The position numbers and the translations under genes are program-made. This document shows positions 51,580-63,391 of a stretch of DNA of 64,000 nt, piece after piece (position 1 is the stretch's first letter; each line of letters begins with the position of its first letter). The notes under the pieces were generated by a model. It was not told the origin of the DNA. It saw only the letters and a list, made by a program, of their open reading frames with translations, and made no database searches. This DNA is from Hymenolepis diminuta (Eukaryota; Platyhelminthes; Cestoda; Cyclophyllidea; Hymenolepididae): assembly GCA_900708905.1 (NCBI GenBank), contig CAADRB010000018.1:876871-940870 (forward strand), written 5' to 3'.

Positions 51580-53760
51580 AATAATGATACAAATTCTTGC
51601 TCCGTCTGCATAAAAATGTTGTCATCACAAATAAGTAAATCAGGCACTCATATCTCCTATTTAAAATTCTGCAATGTTCTAATCAAAGTATATAAATTGC
51701 ATTTTGCAATGGATAGCATGGGCGAATACACTCGAAATAGGATGCGTTTATGCTTGTTGTCCGAATGTATTGCTAGAGAGGAGTGATATTCGTCTTATTT
51801 AAATGTGTCTTCATTGCCCAGCATAGGTTAAGATTTGTTTGGATAAAACCTTGATTAGTTCAATGTTATTTTAATCTTAAGGGATAGCTTATTGACGGAA
51901 AGGCTTTATGAAAAGGGAAAGAGATGCAGCAAACGCTCACGTAGATATAAATGCAATCAATAAGCAAAATTGTGTGTCGAAGATTTTGCTGGTTCACTCA
52001 TTAACGCATAATTTTCCCACAAAGCTTTCTGCTTTAAATGACAAATATTTCGTTTTTCAAGGTATTTGTAAGGAATAAATGTAATCAAATTTAAATAAGC
52101 AAATGTATAACACTACAATATTTAAAAGCCGGTTAAATAAGCTTAAATATTGGTTGCATGTATGAAAATCTTGGTAATATTTGTACAGATATGAATTCTA
52201 AAATGTGCTTAAAATAATAATGCATATTTTATCAATTTATTAAAATGATAATTTTACTTCTCTTTGGTAAACATCACAAGTATTTAAAAACCAATCGAGA
52301 ATATTTATTTAACTTTCCAAAAGAGTAAATTTAATTGTAGGATTATAAAGTAAATAGTAAAACTGTTAAATAATGTGATCTTATTAATAATTTTATCTAA
52401 TCTGTTTGATCAAAACGGGCTTATGAACATTAAAACTTAAGGTGCCGCCAGTAGTCAAGTCAGTAAAATTTGTCAAAATCGCTATTAGTCTAAGAGCGGA
52501 AAGTGCTTGAGAAATGTTTGACAGATATTGGCGCCTTGGAGGATATCTGTTGACATGGATCTAAACAGGACAAGATATTCCATTTTTCATAGATATACTC
52601 ATTTTTCAAATCTTATTTTTAATTCAAATTAGCGATTATGTTAACTCTTTAACATGAAAACATTGTTAAATAGTATTCGGTTTTTATTCATTTTTTATGA
52701 GAATTTATTACATTTTATTATAGTGTGATTATTGTCTTGCTTTTTTCACAAAAGGTTACATAATAGCATAAAACTTGTGACCTAATATGACTGACACGGA
52801 AATATTCTTCTTAAAGATATGGCAATATGATATTTTCGACTGCTTCTTACGTTACGTAATAATATGGTGCTAATAATTCATATAGGAATATATGATAGAC
52901 AAAATCGAATTGGCATACTTACCGATTTAACAACTTTTTAATTATTCTAATTAATTGAAATGACGCAGTACGATATAATTTGTACTTTGAGACTTTTCTT
53001 CGGTTGTTGTATTTTTTGAAATGTTCCCATTATATTCAAGTGATCTTTATTTAGTATGCTGATAGACCGAAGAGGTAAGATTTTGTAGTGATTGGCACGA
53101 GATTGCTTCATTGTAAATCTTAAGATAGATTTGCGTGTCATGTATCCCCATTCATAGACTAACAATTCGACAGCGGTTTACAGACAAAGCTTTTTCTAAT
53201 CATGAGTTGATAATATTATCTGTATCATCAGACGTAAGTGATAAACTTCGATTCGATGCCTTCAATTTTGAACCCCGTATCTTTTACCCAAATGTCAACC
53301 ACGCATCCTAATGGGCATAATAAGATATCAGTACAGCTTTATACTCTATATACGTAGAGAATTTGTGCATGCTATTAAATCAGCATTGTTATACCCATTT
53401 ATTTTGCTGACATCAGAAAAGATAATTCTTTCTTTTCTTGCACCTGTTAGATTTGTTCTCGGGCTTATTCATATTATCAGCATAACTGCATATAAAGACA
53501 TGGCTACTGCAATGGGCAAATAAATGATATACAAAATTCGTCGGGTCGTAAAAATAACCTGATTAATTGTTTTCCTTATCAAAATTAATTTTCCCAATTT
53601 TCGGATTTTTACTGTGTCTCTATTGGGCTGTTATACACATACACAAAGCATACAGAGTGCCTTTAAGTTGGTCATCTAAACACAAATTTGTACCTTTTGG
53701 CATATTGACCATAACATGATGGCTAGTAATTTTAGTGCCGTAAAATTGATGCTAGATAAA
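51580..53760. other. Intergenic, nothing recognised
   Basis: AT-rich sequence with only short open frames lacking domains. Confidence 0.4.
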
Positions 53761-53769
53761 CTCATGCAA

Positions 53770-54245
53770 GTTCCGGCTAAGTAAGATATGCAGATGACTA
53801 TCAATAAGACCTAGCAGAAGTATGCTGGAAGAGATACATACATCGAATGGCTAACTGTTGGAAACAGCAGGATTCAAAATAAAGCCTCCTTTGTATATTT
53901 AGGGTCGTAAATTAATGTAAATGGGACAGCCACTAAAGCTGTAACCCACAACATCTCTAGGGCCAAACAACAACTCGTAAGACCCCAACCAGTTTCAAAA
54001 TATCCACAATTATCAGTAAAAGTAAAAGTAAGATCTTTCGAGACCTTCTCGGAATCAATCCTTAATTACGGCCTTCTCTGAAAGGCATTAAAGGTGTCGG
54101 ATAATAACAGACCTAAAACTTTCCTTAGTAATGCGATAAATCTGACGTTAGGATTACGTTCTTCCAGAGGCATGACATGTGAAGAGCTAACTCAGCGGAT
54201 TCCTCTGAGAAATCCTGCGAAAAGCTCTAACGAAGAAGACTTCGC
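53770..54245 (+). pseudogene. Non-LTR retrotransposon reverse-transcriptase tail
   Basis: Plus-strand translation gives FVYLGS followed by INVNGTATKAVTHNISRAK, a LINE reverse-transcriptase motif block. It is followed by a thumb-like stretch with ESILNYGLL and a NAINLTLGLRSS-like end. Stops interrupt it (one directly after YLGS), so it is a dead 3' fragment. The catalytic core (the YxDD region) lies upstream of what survives and was not found. The clade cannot be fixed from this piece. Confidence 0.7.
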
Positions 54246-55780
54246 TTTTGTGCTGTAAGAAGTCTTCCAATTCTCTCTGATAATTTATTTTGGATCATCA
54301 GATTTCTTGGAGAATGAAAAATATATTTTGTACAAAATTATGGCTGATACAAACTGATCAAGATGCCAAGGATGTCTGTGGTCTGACCTGACCGTAATTG
54401 GTAAACAGCCAATACATCAATTTCGGTTTCTAATACCGTAAATCTCCATCTTAAGGAATTTAAGTCAAAAAAGTGATGTGTCAGATTTCTAGTTGCTTTA
54501 AGTCCTATAAGTAATAAGGATGGTTGAAACGACACATATTAAAATGTTGTCCTCAATGTTGATATCGAATTCAGTAGAGCCACCTGGAAAAATTATTTGA
54601 AAAGGCAGAACTCTTTGTTCCTCGGACTGAGCAAAAAACAAACTTCCATGATTCCCATGGATCTAATCCACCTATCATTTACCAAAACTATCTCTCCTCT
54701 GCTGTGTTTATGCATCCACTCATCTAATTAGTATATTGTCTACTGTCCCTTATAATAAATGAACACATGCATGACTCCTACTACCATAGAACTCTCCAGC
54801 GTCATCTTATCCCACACACTTGTAAGAATCACTAATCCAGTCAGTCTGCCGAATCAGACTACAGATCTGGCCCTCAAATTTCTCCTACAATTCGAATGTC
54901 TCATTCACCCTACAAGCATTCCTACGCACCAATAAACCAGCCAGAAATCATATCACAAATAAGTTCATTCCAAGAAGAGGAACACAGCAAAGTTTATTAA
55001 CTCTAGAAATGTATGCTTTTTGACAAAGTGCGTTTGAAAGTGGTTCAAAACTCATTTGAATTCCAAACGGCAATCAAAATATTCCACTCGAACGGGTTTC
55101 GACCCTCACCAGCTTTTTCTACTCACTGTTGTTGACATAAGTTTTCATATTATGGCGTGAACGTTCTCATAATGTGTAATTTTCAGTTATTGATACAATT
55201 TTGGTTTTAATAATAAATGAGCTTAAAATGATATTCATATAACTCAAGCTAATAATCCCAAAATATCCACAAAATAGCAACACAGGAAGAGGAGCATGGC
55301 TGATTTTAAGAATCAAACACTTTATATTTTAATTCACGCAGAAATGCAACATTCAAGGTTGTTTATTTGTTTAAATAAACATTTTAGTACTAACATATTA
55401 TTTTTAATTTAAAAGGAAGGAAAAGCATAAAATAACATGAAAATATCCTTAAAATTTTTTCATAATTTGCAAACGTTAATTTTCTCCTTGACACCTCTTC
55501 TTTTAAGTTGCTCCTTCCACCTGTGACTTCAACTTCAAATTGAAATGAAGTCTTCTGGACTTTTGAAGAGTTCTTTTTAAGCAAGATATCTGCTGTGTTG
55601 AAGTTCTACACCGACCCTATCCAATTTGTTTGCAGAAAACTGAAAGTGTTCGACAGAAAGTGACGTGGGGTTGAGACTGGCGTTGATTCTGTTATTACAA
55701 TACGTGGATTTCATAGGCTGCTTTTTCCGTCCTTTAACTACAATTCTAGCAGTTCAAGAGTGACCAATTCGGAAATAACT
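54246..55780. other. Spacer with possible retroelement flank
   Basis: No gene recognised. About 55030-55140 carries an unusual segment with GGTTTCGACCC, reminiscent of a pol III B box or an LTR end, but no A box or partner was found. The minus-strand frame at 55390-55584 has no domain. Confidence 0.35.
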
Positions 55781-55799
55781 GGCAAACACATGATCCCGA

Positions 55800-57100
55800 T
55801 TATGAATGTATCTTTTTATGAATTTGTACTGGTTCATTTATCTTATTCTTTATCATAGTATGATTGGTGGTGTAAACTCTTCTTCCCATTATTATTTCTT
55901 CAGACGATTTACTGCCTAACACCGGATGAGAAGGCGTTCTGTAGGTCGATAGAAACTTTCGAATAACTTCCTTCGTCACTCCCTTCACTTTAATTTTCAG
56001 CTAGGCTTTTCTGAACGTGTCGACAAATAGTTCTGCCGGACCACTGGATTGGGGTTTCTACGGGTGGGTGAACGGATATGATCGACATTTCTGTCTAAAG
56101 TATTCTTCGGATTGTGACGAACAGAACTGTGCTCTATTGTTTGGGAAACCATGCATCGTGAAGATACAGCCAAGGGCGCTGGTAGTCACCGTGGTATTTG
56201 TTAATGGTGTTAATATTACTTCCGACCACGTTGAGTATGAGTCCGCCAATACTAAGTAGGCAATACCATTGATATGATAAGCAAAATCAACATGCGCTTT
56301 ATTTCACAGTGTCTTGGTTGGTGACCAAGACATTAGGCTTTCACATGGGAGATTTCAAGCAGCCCTTGTCTTTGTCTATTACTGGCCAGTAAGTGTATAC
56401 TCGGGCTAAAGTTTTCATTCGATTTATGCCTGGATGACTAGAGTAAAATTGTCGAGAAACTCTTTGCTTATGTGCAGCCGGTAATGACAACTTTCTGATT
56501 AAAAATCAAACAGGATTCAATAATAGAAGGACAAATTTATGGTGTTTCTTCACTGCACAAATAATGGGAAGTGTTTCTTTCTCATTTCATCCGTAGTTCT
56601 TTTCTGCTAGTGTCAGCGAACTAAATGTATGAGTCACGACCTAATTAACTCCATGAATGAAAGAAGAGTTTGAACATCAGTTAGAGATAGCATTCGCATA
56701 GTTACAATTGGGGTTGCCAATTTTGAGTAGGATGCCGGTTGTAAGACACTAATTCAGTTCTTTCTCTACTCTTCGTGTTACCAAGAAGGAGATTGGACAC
56801 TTCAGATGGAAAACTGATTTTTTATTTTCTTTCAAGGTCAGGTTTGCTTTCGTTTTCGAACATCGACCCAGATCGTCTCTGAAATCTGAGGAAAATCATT
56901 CAATTATGTTGTGTTTTTCTTCCGCCTTTCTAATATTGGATTCGCTTCTCATAAATGCTTTATTAACATGTTTACTGAAATTCCGTATTCTAACCTTCCT
57001 CGAGCTAGTTTTCGGTTTTGTCACCTCAGTGAGAGGTGACTTTTCGACAAGGAAGTGAGTCATCTGCTTCAGCAGCCTCAATTCGTAAGAAGAGGGGTTT
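55800..57100 (-). pseudogene. Ty3/gypsy pol remnant (element II: RNase H to integrase)
   Basis: Minus strand, broken by stops and frameshifts. In 5'-3' order of the element: about 56690-56530 resembles the RNase H region (an AEKNYG motif and AVKKHHKFVLLL). About 56470-56330 resembles the integrase zinc-binding region with a YWPVID-like block. About 56249-56058 resembles the integrase core start (DSYSTWSEV, HGFPNNRAQF). About 55988-55800 resembles the integrase C-terminal part (RKFLSTYRTPSHP, then EEIIMGRRVYTT). The order matches gypsy Pol. The earlier stretch to 57100 is unassigned. Non-functional. Confidence 0.75.
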
Positions 57101-57109
57101 GCATTATTA

Positions 57110-58118
57110 TCTAGGTCTGTATTTTCTTTTAATCATTGAGATCGCCCAGTTTGCTTGCCAGTCACCTGAAAAGACACCATAGATCATTCCTCATTACATA
57201 CATAATTGCTTCTAAGATGATATCGAAACCATATCAGATCAAATATCACTCCTCTTCAAGCCTTCTCAATCACTTTACATCGACCACCTGATGTATTACC
57301 AGGTCTTAAGTCTGTGCAAACCAGGATTTCCATTATGTCAGACTGTCTATCAAAACTGTGACCATAAGTACCCAGTTGTAACTTCACCCTCCATTGTGGC
57401 TGCTATCTAGTCAGTTCCTACTATCGGCTTCTATATACCGTGACTGATTCCTAATACACGTATTAACTGAAATAGCAAAATCTCTACGAGCGCCAACCGC
57501 TGTTCAACACCCTGTGCACCTGTATATTCATGTTAGTACAATAGTATCTGTAATAACGAGAAAAATCTATCGGGACCACATCGATCGAATAGATGGAATA
57601 AGTCACTCATATCCTCAGATCAGCTCGGAGGTGGCAGACAAGCCACTCCCTCTCTTCCCCATTTATTAACTAGTAAATTAGGTTTATATACAAAACACTT
57701 CTTCGTTAGACATCAGTCATGTCTCGTTGTCGGGGTCTAAGCGTGATGATAGACACCCGTTTAGGTATCAATGTACAAGCACACAAACACACAGCAGGAC
57801 CGTCGGTGGACACTTTAGTGAAGATCTTATCCCCAGTCAGTCATTTCTAATCGCTAGGTGATGACAGACATCTGCTGGCTATAGCATCTCTCATCGAAAT
57901 ATGAGACATCCATCATGGGGATTCGAGACAAACCCTTTGGTCGGCCATGACGTTGTCCAGTATCCGGTATTTGTTTTGCACACGTTAAGGTCTCTCAAAT
58001 TGAAAACATGAGAGTTGTTTGAGGGAAATATTATTTTCTCATATTTGGCAGTATCTAATGCAAAACCAACCTGCCATAACATCTTAAACGTGCCCTGTTA
58101 ACGCAGAAGGGCGTAACA
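57110..58118 (-). repeat. Possible 5' LTR and leader of gypsy remnant II
   Basis: G+C-richer sequence directly upstream (in minus orientation) of the pol remnant. Its outer edge reads TGTTACGCCCTTCTGCG on the minus strand at 58118, a TG-initial terminus of the kind many LTRs have. The matching downstream LTR was not found and no gag was recognised in between, so the boundary is inferred. Short open frames here have no domain. Confidence 0.4.
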
Positions 58119-59530
58119 TGCTTTACAATGATATACCATCCTCTTTTCTCAAATCATCTAATTTACATTACTATTCCTCGTGTTTAAACTTTTCCAAGAT
58201 GAAAAATTGAACCTTTTGCTTTGTCGCGTCATTAATTATAATCTCATTAATCTTAAATGAAAATCCTATTTTAAATCAAATTAATTCAGTATACACATCA
58301 CGCGACTCAAAGCAGTAGAATTCACTTCAAAGATTGTCGTTCGGCAAATTAGACATTATTTATTCATTGTTGGAATGTGTATTAGAACAGGCTGTGAAGT
58401 TACAGCTGCTATTCTATTTAATTATCAATTAATGATTATTATTATTAACTACTTGAAATCCAAATTCATCCAGACATTATAACTTCTCTAAAGTTCGCAC
58501 TGGAAAAACTATAAAGGAAAATCCAATAAAAACATTCATAATTTATCCTCCAGACATAATACTGTTTACGTTGAAAGAGCAATAGAAGGTCTGATCGCTT
58601 TGCCAGTATTTTGCAAGAAATCGTAGGAGCATGTGCAATTATATCATATTTCTTCTCTAGTTCCATAGAGACTTCGCAAAGTTTGCAAACTGTTCAAACT
58701 TTCCAACTGCATTGAATTAATTGCTCTGTGCATCAAATTAACTGATACGTTGTTGACACAGTTAATAAATTCCGTCTTATACAGGCAGTGATCTATTTAA
58801 GGTAATATTTAAACAGAGTATCTTAAATTACTCTATGGTACGTAATAAATATTTGGTTCCAGGTGCTATGAGAACATTCGACAGAAATCTAAATAAAATA
58901 ACATATAATAACCATTATTTTGATACGCATTTTACAAATTTATTATCAATATATGGAGCTTTATATTATTCTTTATAAAAATTTAGCACAAGATGTTCAT
59001 TTTTAACCATTTTCATTAACATTCGATTTTTTATCTATTTCGGCATTAATTTCACGAAATATTATGGGAACACTTTATTGACTCTAATAAAATTATTTAG
59101 TAATATCAAACAACATCAAATAAACTGAAAATTGTGCAATTAATTTTTGATTAGTGATGTAAAACTGAGTGAAGTACTTCTTCAGATATCATGACTATTC
59201 AGATAATATACTTCTGCATTTAAATTTGCTTAAGTTGCCAAATTTAGGCAAGCATATCTTTCATAATCTTTTATTTTATCAATTTGTAACTCTCAGTTAG
59301 CGGCTTCATTTTTATTAATGATGGCTGCTCCATGTAATTTTATATGATTTATAAATGATAACTTATATTTTAAATTTAGATAAGCAAGATAAACCCCTAG
59401 AAGTTTAATTTCTTGGCATGATATGTTGTAATCACATTTTTTAGGGAAATATTAATTATTTAATCCATCTGGTCAAAAGGAAATCGTCTGAATACTGTAT
59501 TCAAATACAGCAATAATAACATAAATGGGG
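58119..59530. other. Intergenic, nothing recognised
   Basis: AT-rich spacer with no convincing gene. Confidence 0.45.
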
Positions 59531-59533
59531 AAA

Positions 59534-59854
59534 TTAAAACATGGGGAATGGGCCTTGGAGAAATAAAGAACTTCGGTAATTACTTTTATATCTTGAAATG
59601 CCCCAAAATTTAATCGCATAACAAGTAGAAATATTAGAAGCAGCTACAGTATCCACGAGTCGGACACCCGTTTGCTTAAAGTCTTCTGACTCTTGACAAC
59701 GTCGAATGAAAAAATAACCTCTGTGGTTATTTGGATTTGGATTTTTCGATGCCACCTGATCGAAATATACCAAAATAAAACACAAATTAATATCAAAATA
59801 TTTCAAGACATACGAAAACATAAATATTGTAATATATCGGGAACCTCATATTAA
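59534..59854 (-). CDS. Putative small two-exon gene divergent to ADSL
   Basis: Minus-strand open frame with protein-like composition (RRCQESEDFKQTGVRLVDT, then NISTCYAIKFWGI). It is preceded by a good acceptor (TTTCGATCAG) at 59756-59758. A candidate upstream exon (59814-59849, minus) starts with ATG and ends at a GTATGT donor; the 58-nt intron between them is phase 0, so the two join in frame. I recognise no family. The unspliced frame is also open (95 codons from an ATG within the would-be intron region), so the exon may be part of a larger gene or be chance. Its start lies about 200 bases from the ADSL start on the opposite strand, so a shared promoter is possible. Confidence 0.35.
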
Positions 59855-60026
59855 ATCGGGTACACAAAAATTATCGTATAATTGGAAAACACTCTCTGAT
59901 TAAATTAAACTATATTATTCGTTGAATGGTATTAAGCTAAAGTTATTTTTCTTAGTATTTTAGTGTTGTAGTTATTAGTTTGTTATAATGGTCTAGGTAA
60001 ACGTAGAGTTTGCCGGAAATCCGATT

Positions 60027-60050
60027 TGTTAACGTTATCTTAGGGTGGTT
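60027..60050 (+). promoter_or_regulatory. Splice-acceptor-like YAG before the ADSL start
   Basis: A TTATCTTAG ends seven bases before the ADSL ATG. It may receive a spliced leader or close a 5' UTR intron. No TATA box stands out nearby. Confidence 0.3.
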
Positions 60051-63000
60051 ATGTCGTATGATAAATATGAGTTTGTTCTTTTATTTTGAAGATAATATTT
60101 TCTAGATGTCCTCTCAGTGGTAGATATGCTAGCCAAGAAATGAAGTTTGCTTTCAGCACAAGACGGAAAATCCAGTTGTGGCGTGAGCTCTGGGTATGGC
60201 TAGCAGAAGCAGAAAAAGATTTGGGCATTAATATCTCCGGTAATTTGATAGTTAACATTTCACCTCGGTTGTCTTATTCATTCTCACATATTATTGAAAT
60301 TAATCATTTTATAATTCTTTTACCTTCCACTTAGACGAACAAATTCTGGAGATGAGAAGCAATATCGATAATATTGATTTCGAGCGTGCAGCTGAAGAAG
60401 AGAATCAAAGACGGCATGACGTAATGGCACATGTGTACACATTTGCTGCTGTTTGCCCTAAAGCTGCTCCTATTATTCATCTTGGTAGGTTCTTTGATTT
60501 TTTGAGTATTTCTATTTATAAGTAAGCTTAACAAGTCTTTATTGATAAGATCCTCCTCTATTTTTAAAATCCCATAAATATGCATCTTCTATGCTTGATT
60601 CCAGTTTATTCCGTCTAGATTATCCGATTTACGTCTTCTTGTGGTGCTTGTAAATAATATTTATTTATTATATCGTTTTTGGACACTTGACTTGTTCCCT
60701 AATTCATATTCTCCATTTCTTATTGAAATTGACTGCCAATGGTTGGATAATGTTTAAGAGTTAATTTCTTTATTTCCCATGGGATTTCGCTTATCGTACT
60801 TCATTAATGTCTTGCGTGGGCTAATTTGATGCACTTTATTTCCCTTCATTAAGTGATTTTCATTTAAACATCAGATGTCTGCTGAACAGTTAAATAGTTA
60901 TTGGGATTTTCCTTTTGTTTCACACTCCAGAATTCGCGATCTTGTCATATTAGTCGATATGCCCTTTTATTTGTATTCTGGTGTTTGTGTTTTAATAAAT
61001 TACAGATCTACTATTTTTCGATCTTTGGATCATATAAAATCAACATAGAATGGAAACAATTTGTCAATACTCTATGTTTAGTTTTAGGAAAATAAAAATG
61101 GCATGTGGTTTTTTTTATGTATGCATTTTATTTCATTTGCAGTTAGAATCTATATTCTCTTTGTCTTTGTCTTTGTCGGAATTCACCTGGTTTCGGCCCA
61201 AGGTAGCAGCTTATCAATTCAATTGTACCTTATCAGTTAATGAACATTGGCTATCCGCTTATTTAAAAGAGAAATCTTGAAATGCCGTCCTTATAATTTT
61301 ATTGTTTTAAGGCCGCTATATTACGTACATTTTGCCTTCCGCGACCTTATTTTTTAATGGCATCAATTGTGTTTGTTTTTTCATTATATTTTCACAGCAT
61401 GCGCTTTTTTCTCTATTTTCTTCAATTTTCAATGACTTTCTTTTATTCGCATGTTCTTTAGAAAACGTTCTTGTTAGTAATCCTCCGATTCACTATCGTT
61501 CCGTCTTTCAATTGAATAGCGCAAATTGGGTCTTCCATCTAGTTCACTTTTTTTTTCACGTGCAAATATTTAAAGTGTACTTTGTTTATACCATCGCTCG
61601 TGGTGATTGATAGTTTTAATGGACAGATTACAATTGGTTATAAATTTCCCCTCCCCAAACTATGGGTTTGGAAGTTGGTTATTTTCCACCACTTATCCTC
61701 TTTGAAACTTCATGATTAAGGGTTAAAAAATACCGATGCCTTATCTCCACTTTTTTCCAGTGTCATAGTGGGATTTGCTTGAATCAAAGTACTCCGAATA
61801 TATTTCATAAGAATTTGGTGTTTATAAATAAGTTTTGTAATTTGCTTTGAGTGCTTGATTTTATATTTAATGATCTTGTTTTTACCTGGTCTTTGTATCA
61901 CATAGCGTCATCAACACACCTACCGCCTGAATTCTGGAGATTTGAGAAAAATGACTATTCTGAATGGTCTCCCTTCCTTTATTTGTTAAAAAGAGAGGGG
62001 GCCAGGGAGGAGTGGTCTTATATACTTAACGGGAAAGGATTTGAGCAAATACTACTACTAAGATCTATCACCACGAGGATTCCTACTCTCTAATTTTGGT
62101 ATGATAATGAGGATAATCGGTCTAACCAGTGCTAGTTTTTAGGCACTTGTCATTGTAGATTTATCAACAGTAGCTTAAGATAGTGCATGCTTACAAATCA
62201 ATGGGCTGCCTTTTATCAACTCTAGAACTGAGTAAAATTTCTATTGTGTTCGAAGTGTGATTTGTCTTGCCACCGGTGTGTCACACTATACTTTTCAAAG
62301 GTGCTTAACAGAAAAAATATATAATCAGATGAGTAACGTTCGTATTTCTACTTATCGAATCGTGTTTCCGTAGACAATATTTATGTTAATCTTACCCTTC
62401 CTCATGATTACGCATTTCTTAATAATACGTCCTGTATTAGAAATCTGGTAATTAGACAGACGCTCAGGCCATGTTTGCCAACGTAGTTGCTATATTTATT
62501 AAATGGATTTTTAATACTGCTTTAGGTTAGTAATTATAAGTTCAATTATATGAATTTAAGAAGGCAGAAAATGTAACAATCTGTTAAAATGTTGAAACTG
62601 GGCATCCTTATTCATGCCGTTGTATTCATTAGTATGAAACGAAATGTTGATTTGCATTTTTACCGAAAATGAATTTTCGGTGAACAGACGAGAATGAATT
62701 GTTGAACAGTAGACCAAATCATTCGTTTCTAGCTCACTAAGTACTACAATGTTGAATTAAAATTCTGTAACTGGCAATATTTTATCTACCAAGGTGTATG
62801 ATTGTTTTTCAGCCCTGAATAGCGGAGTCGGGAAAAATTTTTACATTACGTTTAATTTTCACCTTAATATATATACCAATATATTTCCTCCTATTGAATG
62901 GGCTGAAAGCTAAATTAGATAACTATACGAACAGTTGCATTGTCGTTTTCAATCTGAATATGGTCAAATATTTTGATATTTATTCCATCAAATCATTTTC

Positions 63001-63391
63001 TCGTTCTAACAATTTGAATTTGATAAAGATAGTGAGCCTTTATTATTTTTCTTCCAAAGGCGCAACTTCGTGCTACGTCGGTGACAATGCTGATTTAATA
63101 ACTCTTCGAAATGCTTTTGCCCTCTTGACACCCAAGGTCGCCCGATGTATTGATCGTCTTGCCAAGCTGGCTAAACAACATCGTGATCTGGCGTGTCTAG
63201 CTCGCACTCACCTCCAACCTGCTCAGCCAACTACCGTGGGACGACGGATGTGCCTATGGATTCAGGATCTCCTTTTGGATTTAGAGAATTTCGAACGTGC
63301 ACAGAATAATTTGATTAGATTTAGAGGAGTCAAAGGGACTGTTGGAACTCAGGCGTCATTCTGCGATCTGTTTGAGGGAGACGAAGAAAAG
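60051..63391 (+). CDS. ADSL: Adenylosuccinate lyase, first four exons (3' end off the window)
   Basis: Cleaves adenylosuccinate to AMP and SAICAR to AICAR, each releasing fumarate; cytosolic homotetramer of the fumarase/aspartase superfamily. Exons 60051..60070, 60106..60239, 60335..60484 and 63060..63391 give 212 residues in one frame, about 45% of the ~480 residues usual for animals. Introns are 35, 95 and 2575 nt. Exon 1 is tiny (MSYDKY plus a split Glu) and is supported because it joins to CPLSGRYAS as in animal homologues. Landmarks: [25 protein letters not shown] (about 77-85), [20 protein letters not shown] (92-111), [12 protein letters not shown] (151-162; the His matches the catalytic general acid of human ADSL) and [15 protein letters not shown]. 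The flexible signature loop lies in exons beyond the right edge. Known family biology: parasitic flatworms use it in purine interconversion rather than full de novo synthesis. Confidence 0.97.
60485..63059 (+). other. Large intron of ADSL (2575 nt)
   Basis: Starts GTAGG and ends TTCCAAAG, phase 1. The plus strand has many T-runs and C+T-rich tracts, mostly in the first and last thirds. Open frames inside it (up to about 92 codons) have no domain and are taken as chance. No nested gene or transposon was recognised. Confidence 0.8.

Noticed and set aside
55090..55110. GGTTTCGACCC as a pol III B box of a tRNA-derived SINE
   Set aside because: No A box at the right spacing on either strand and no second copy in the window.
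61332..61610. 92-codon Phe-rich frame inside the ADSL intron
   Set aside because: A consequence of T-rich intron sequence; no signal of a nested gene.
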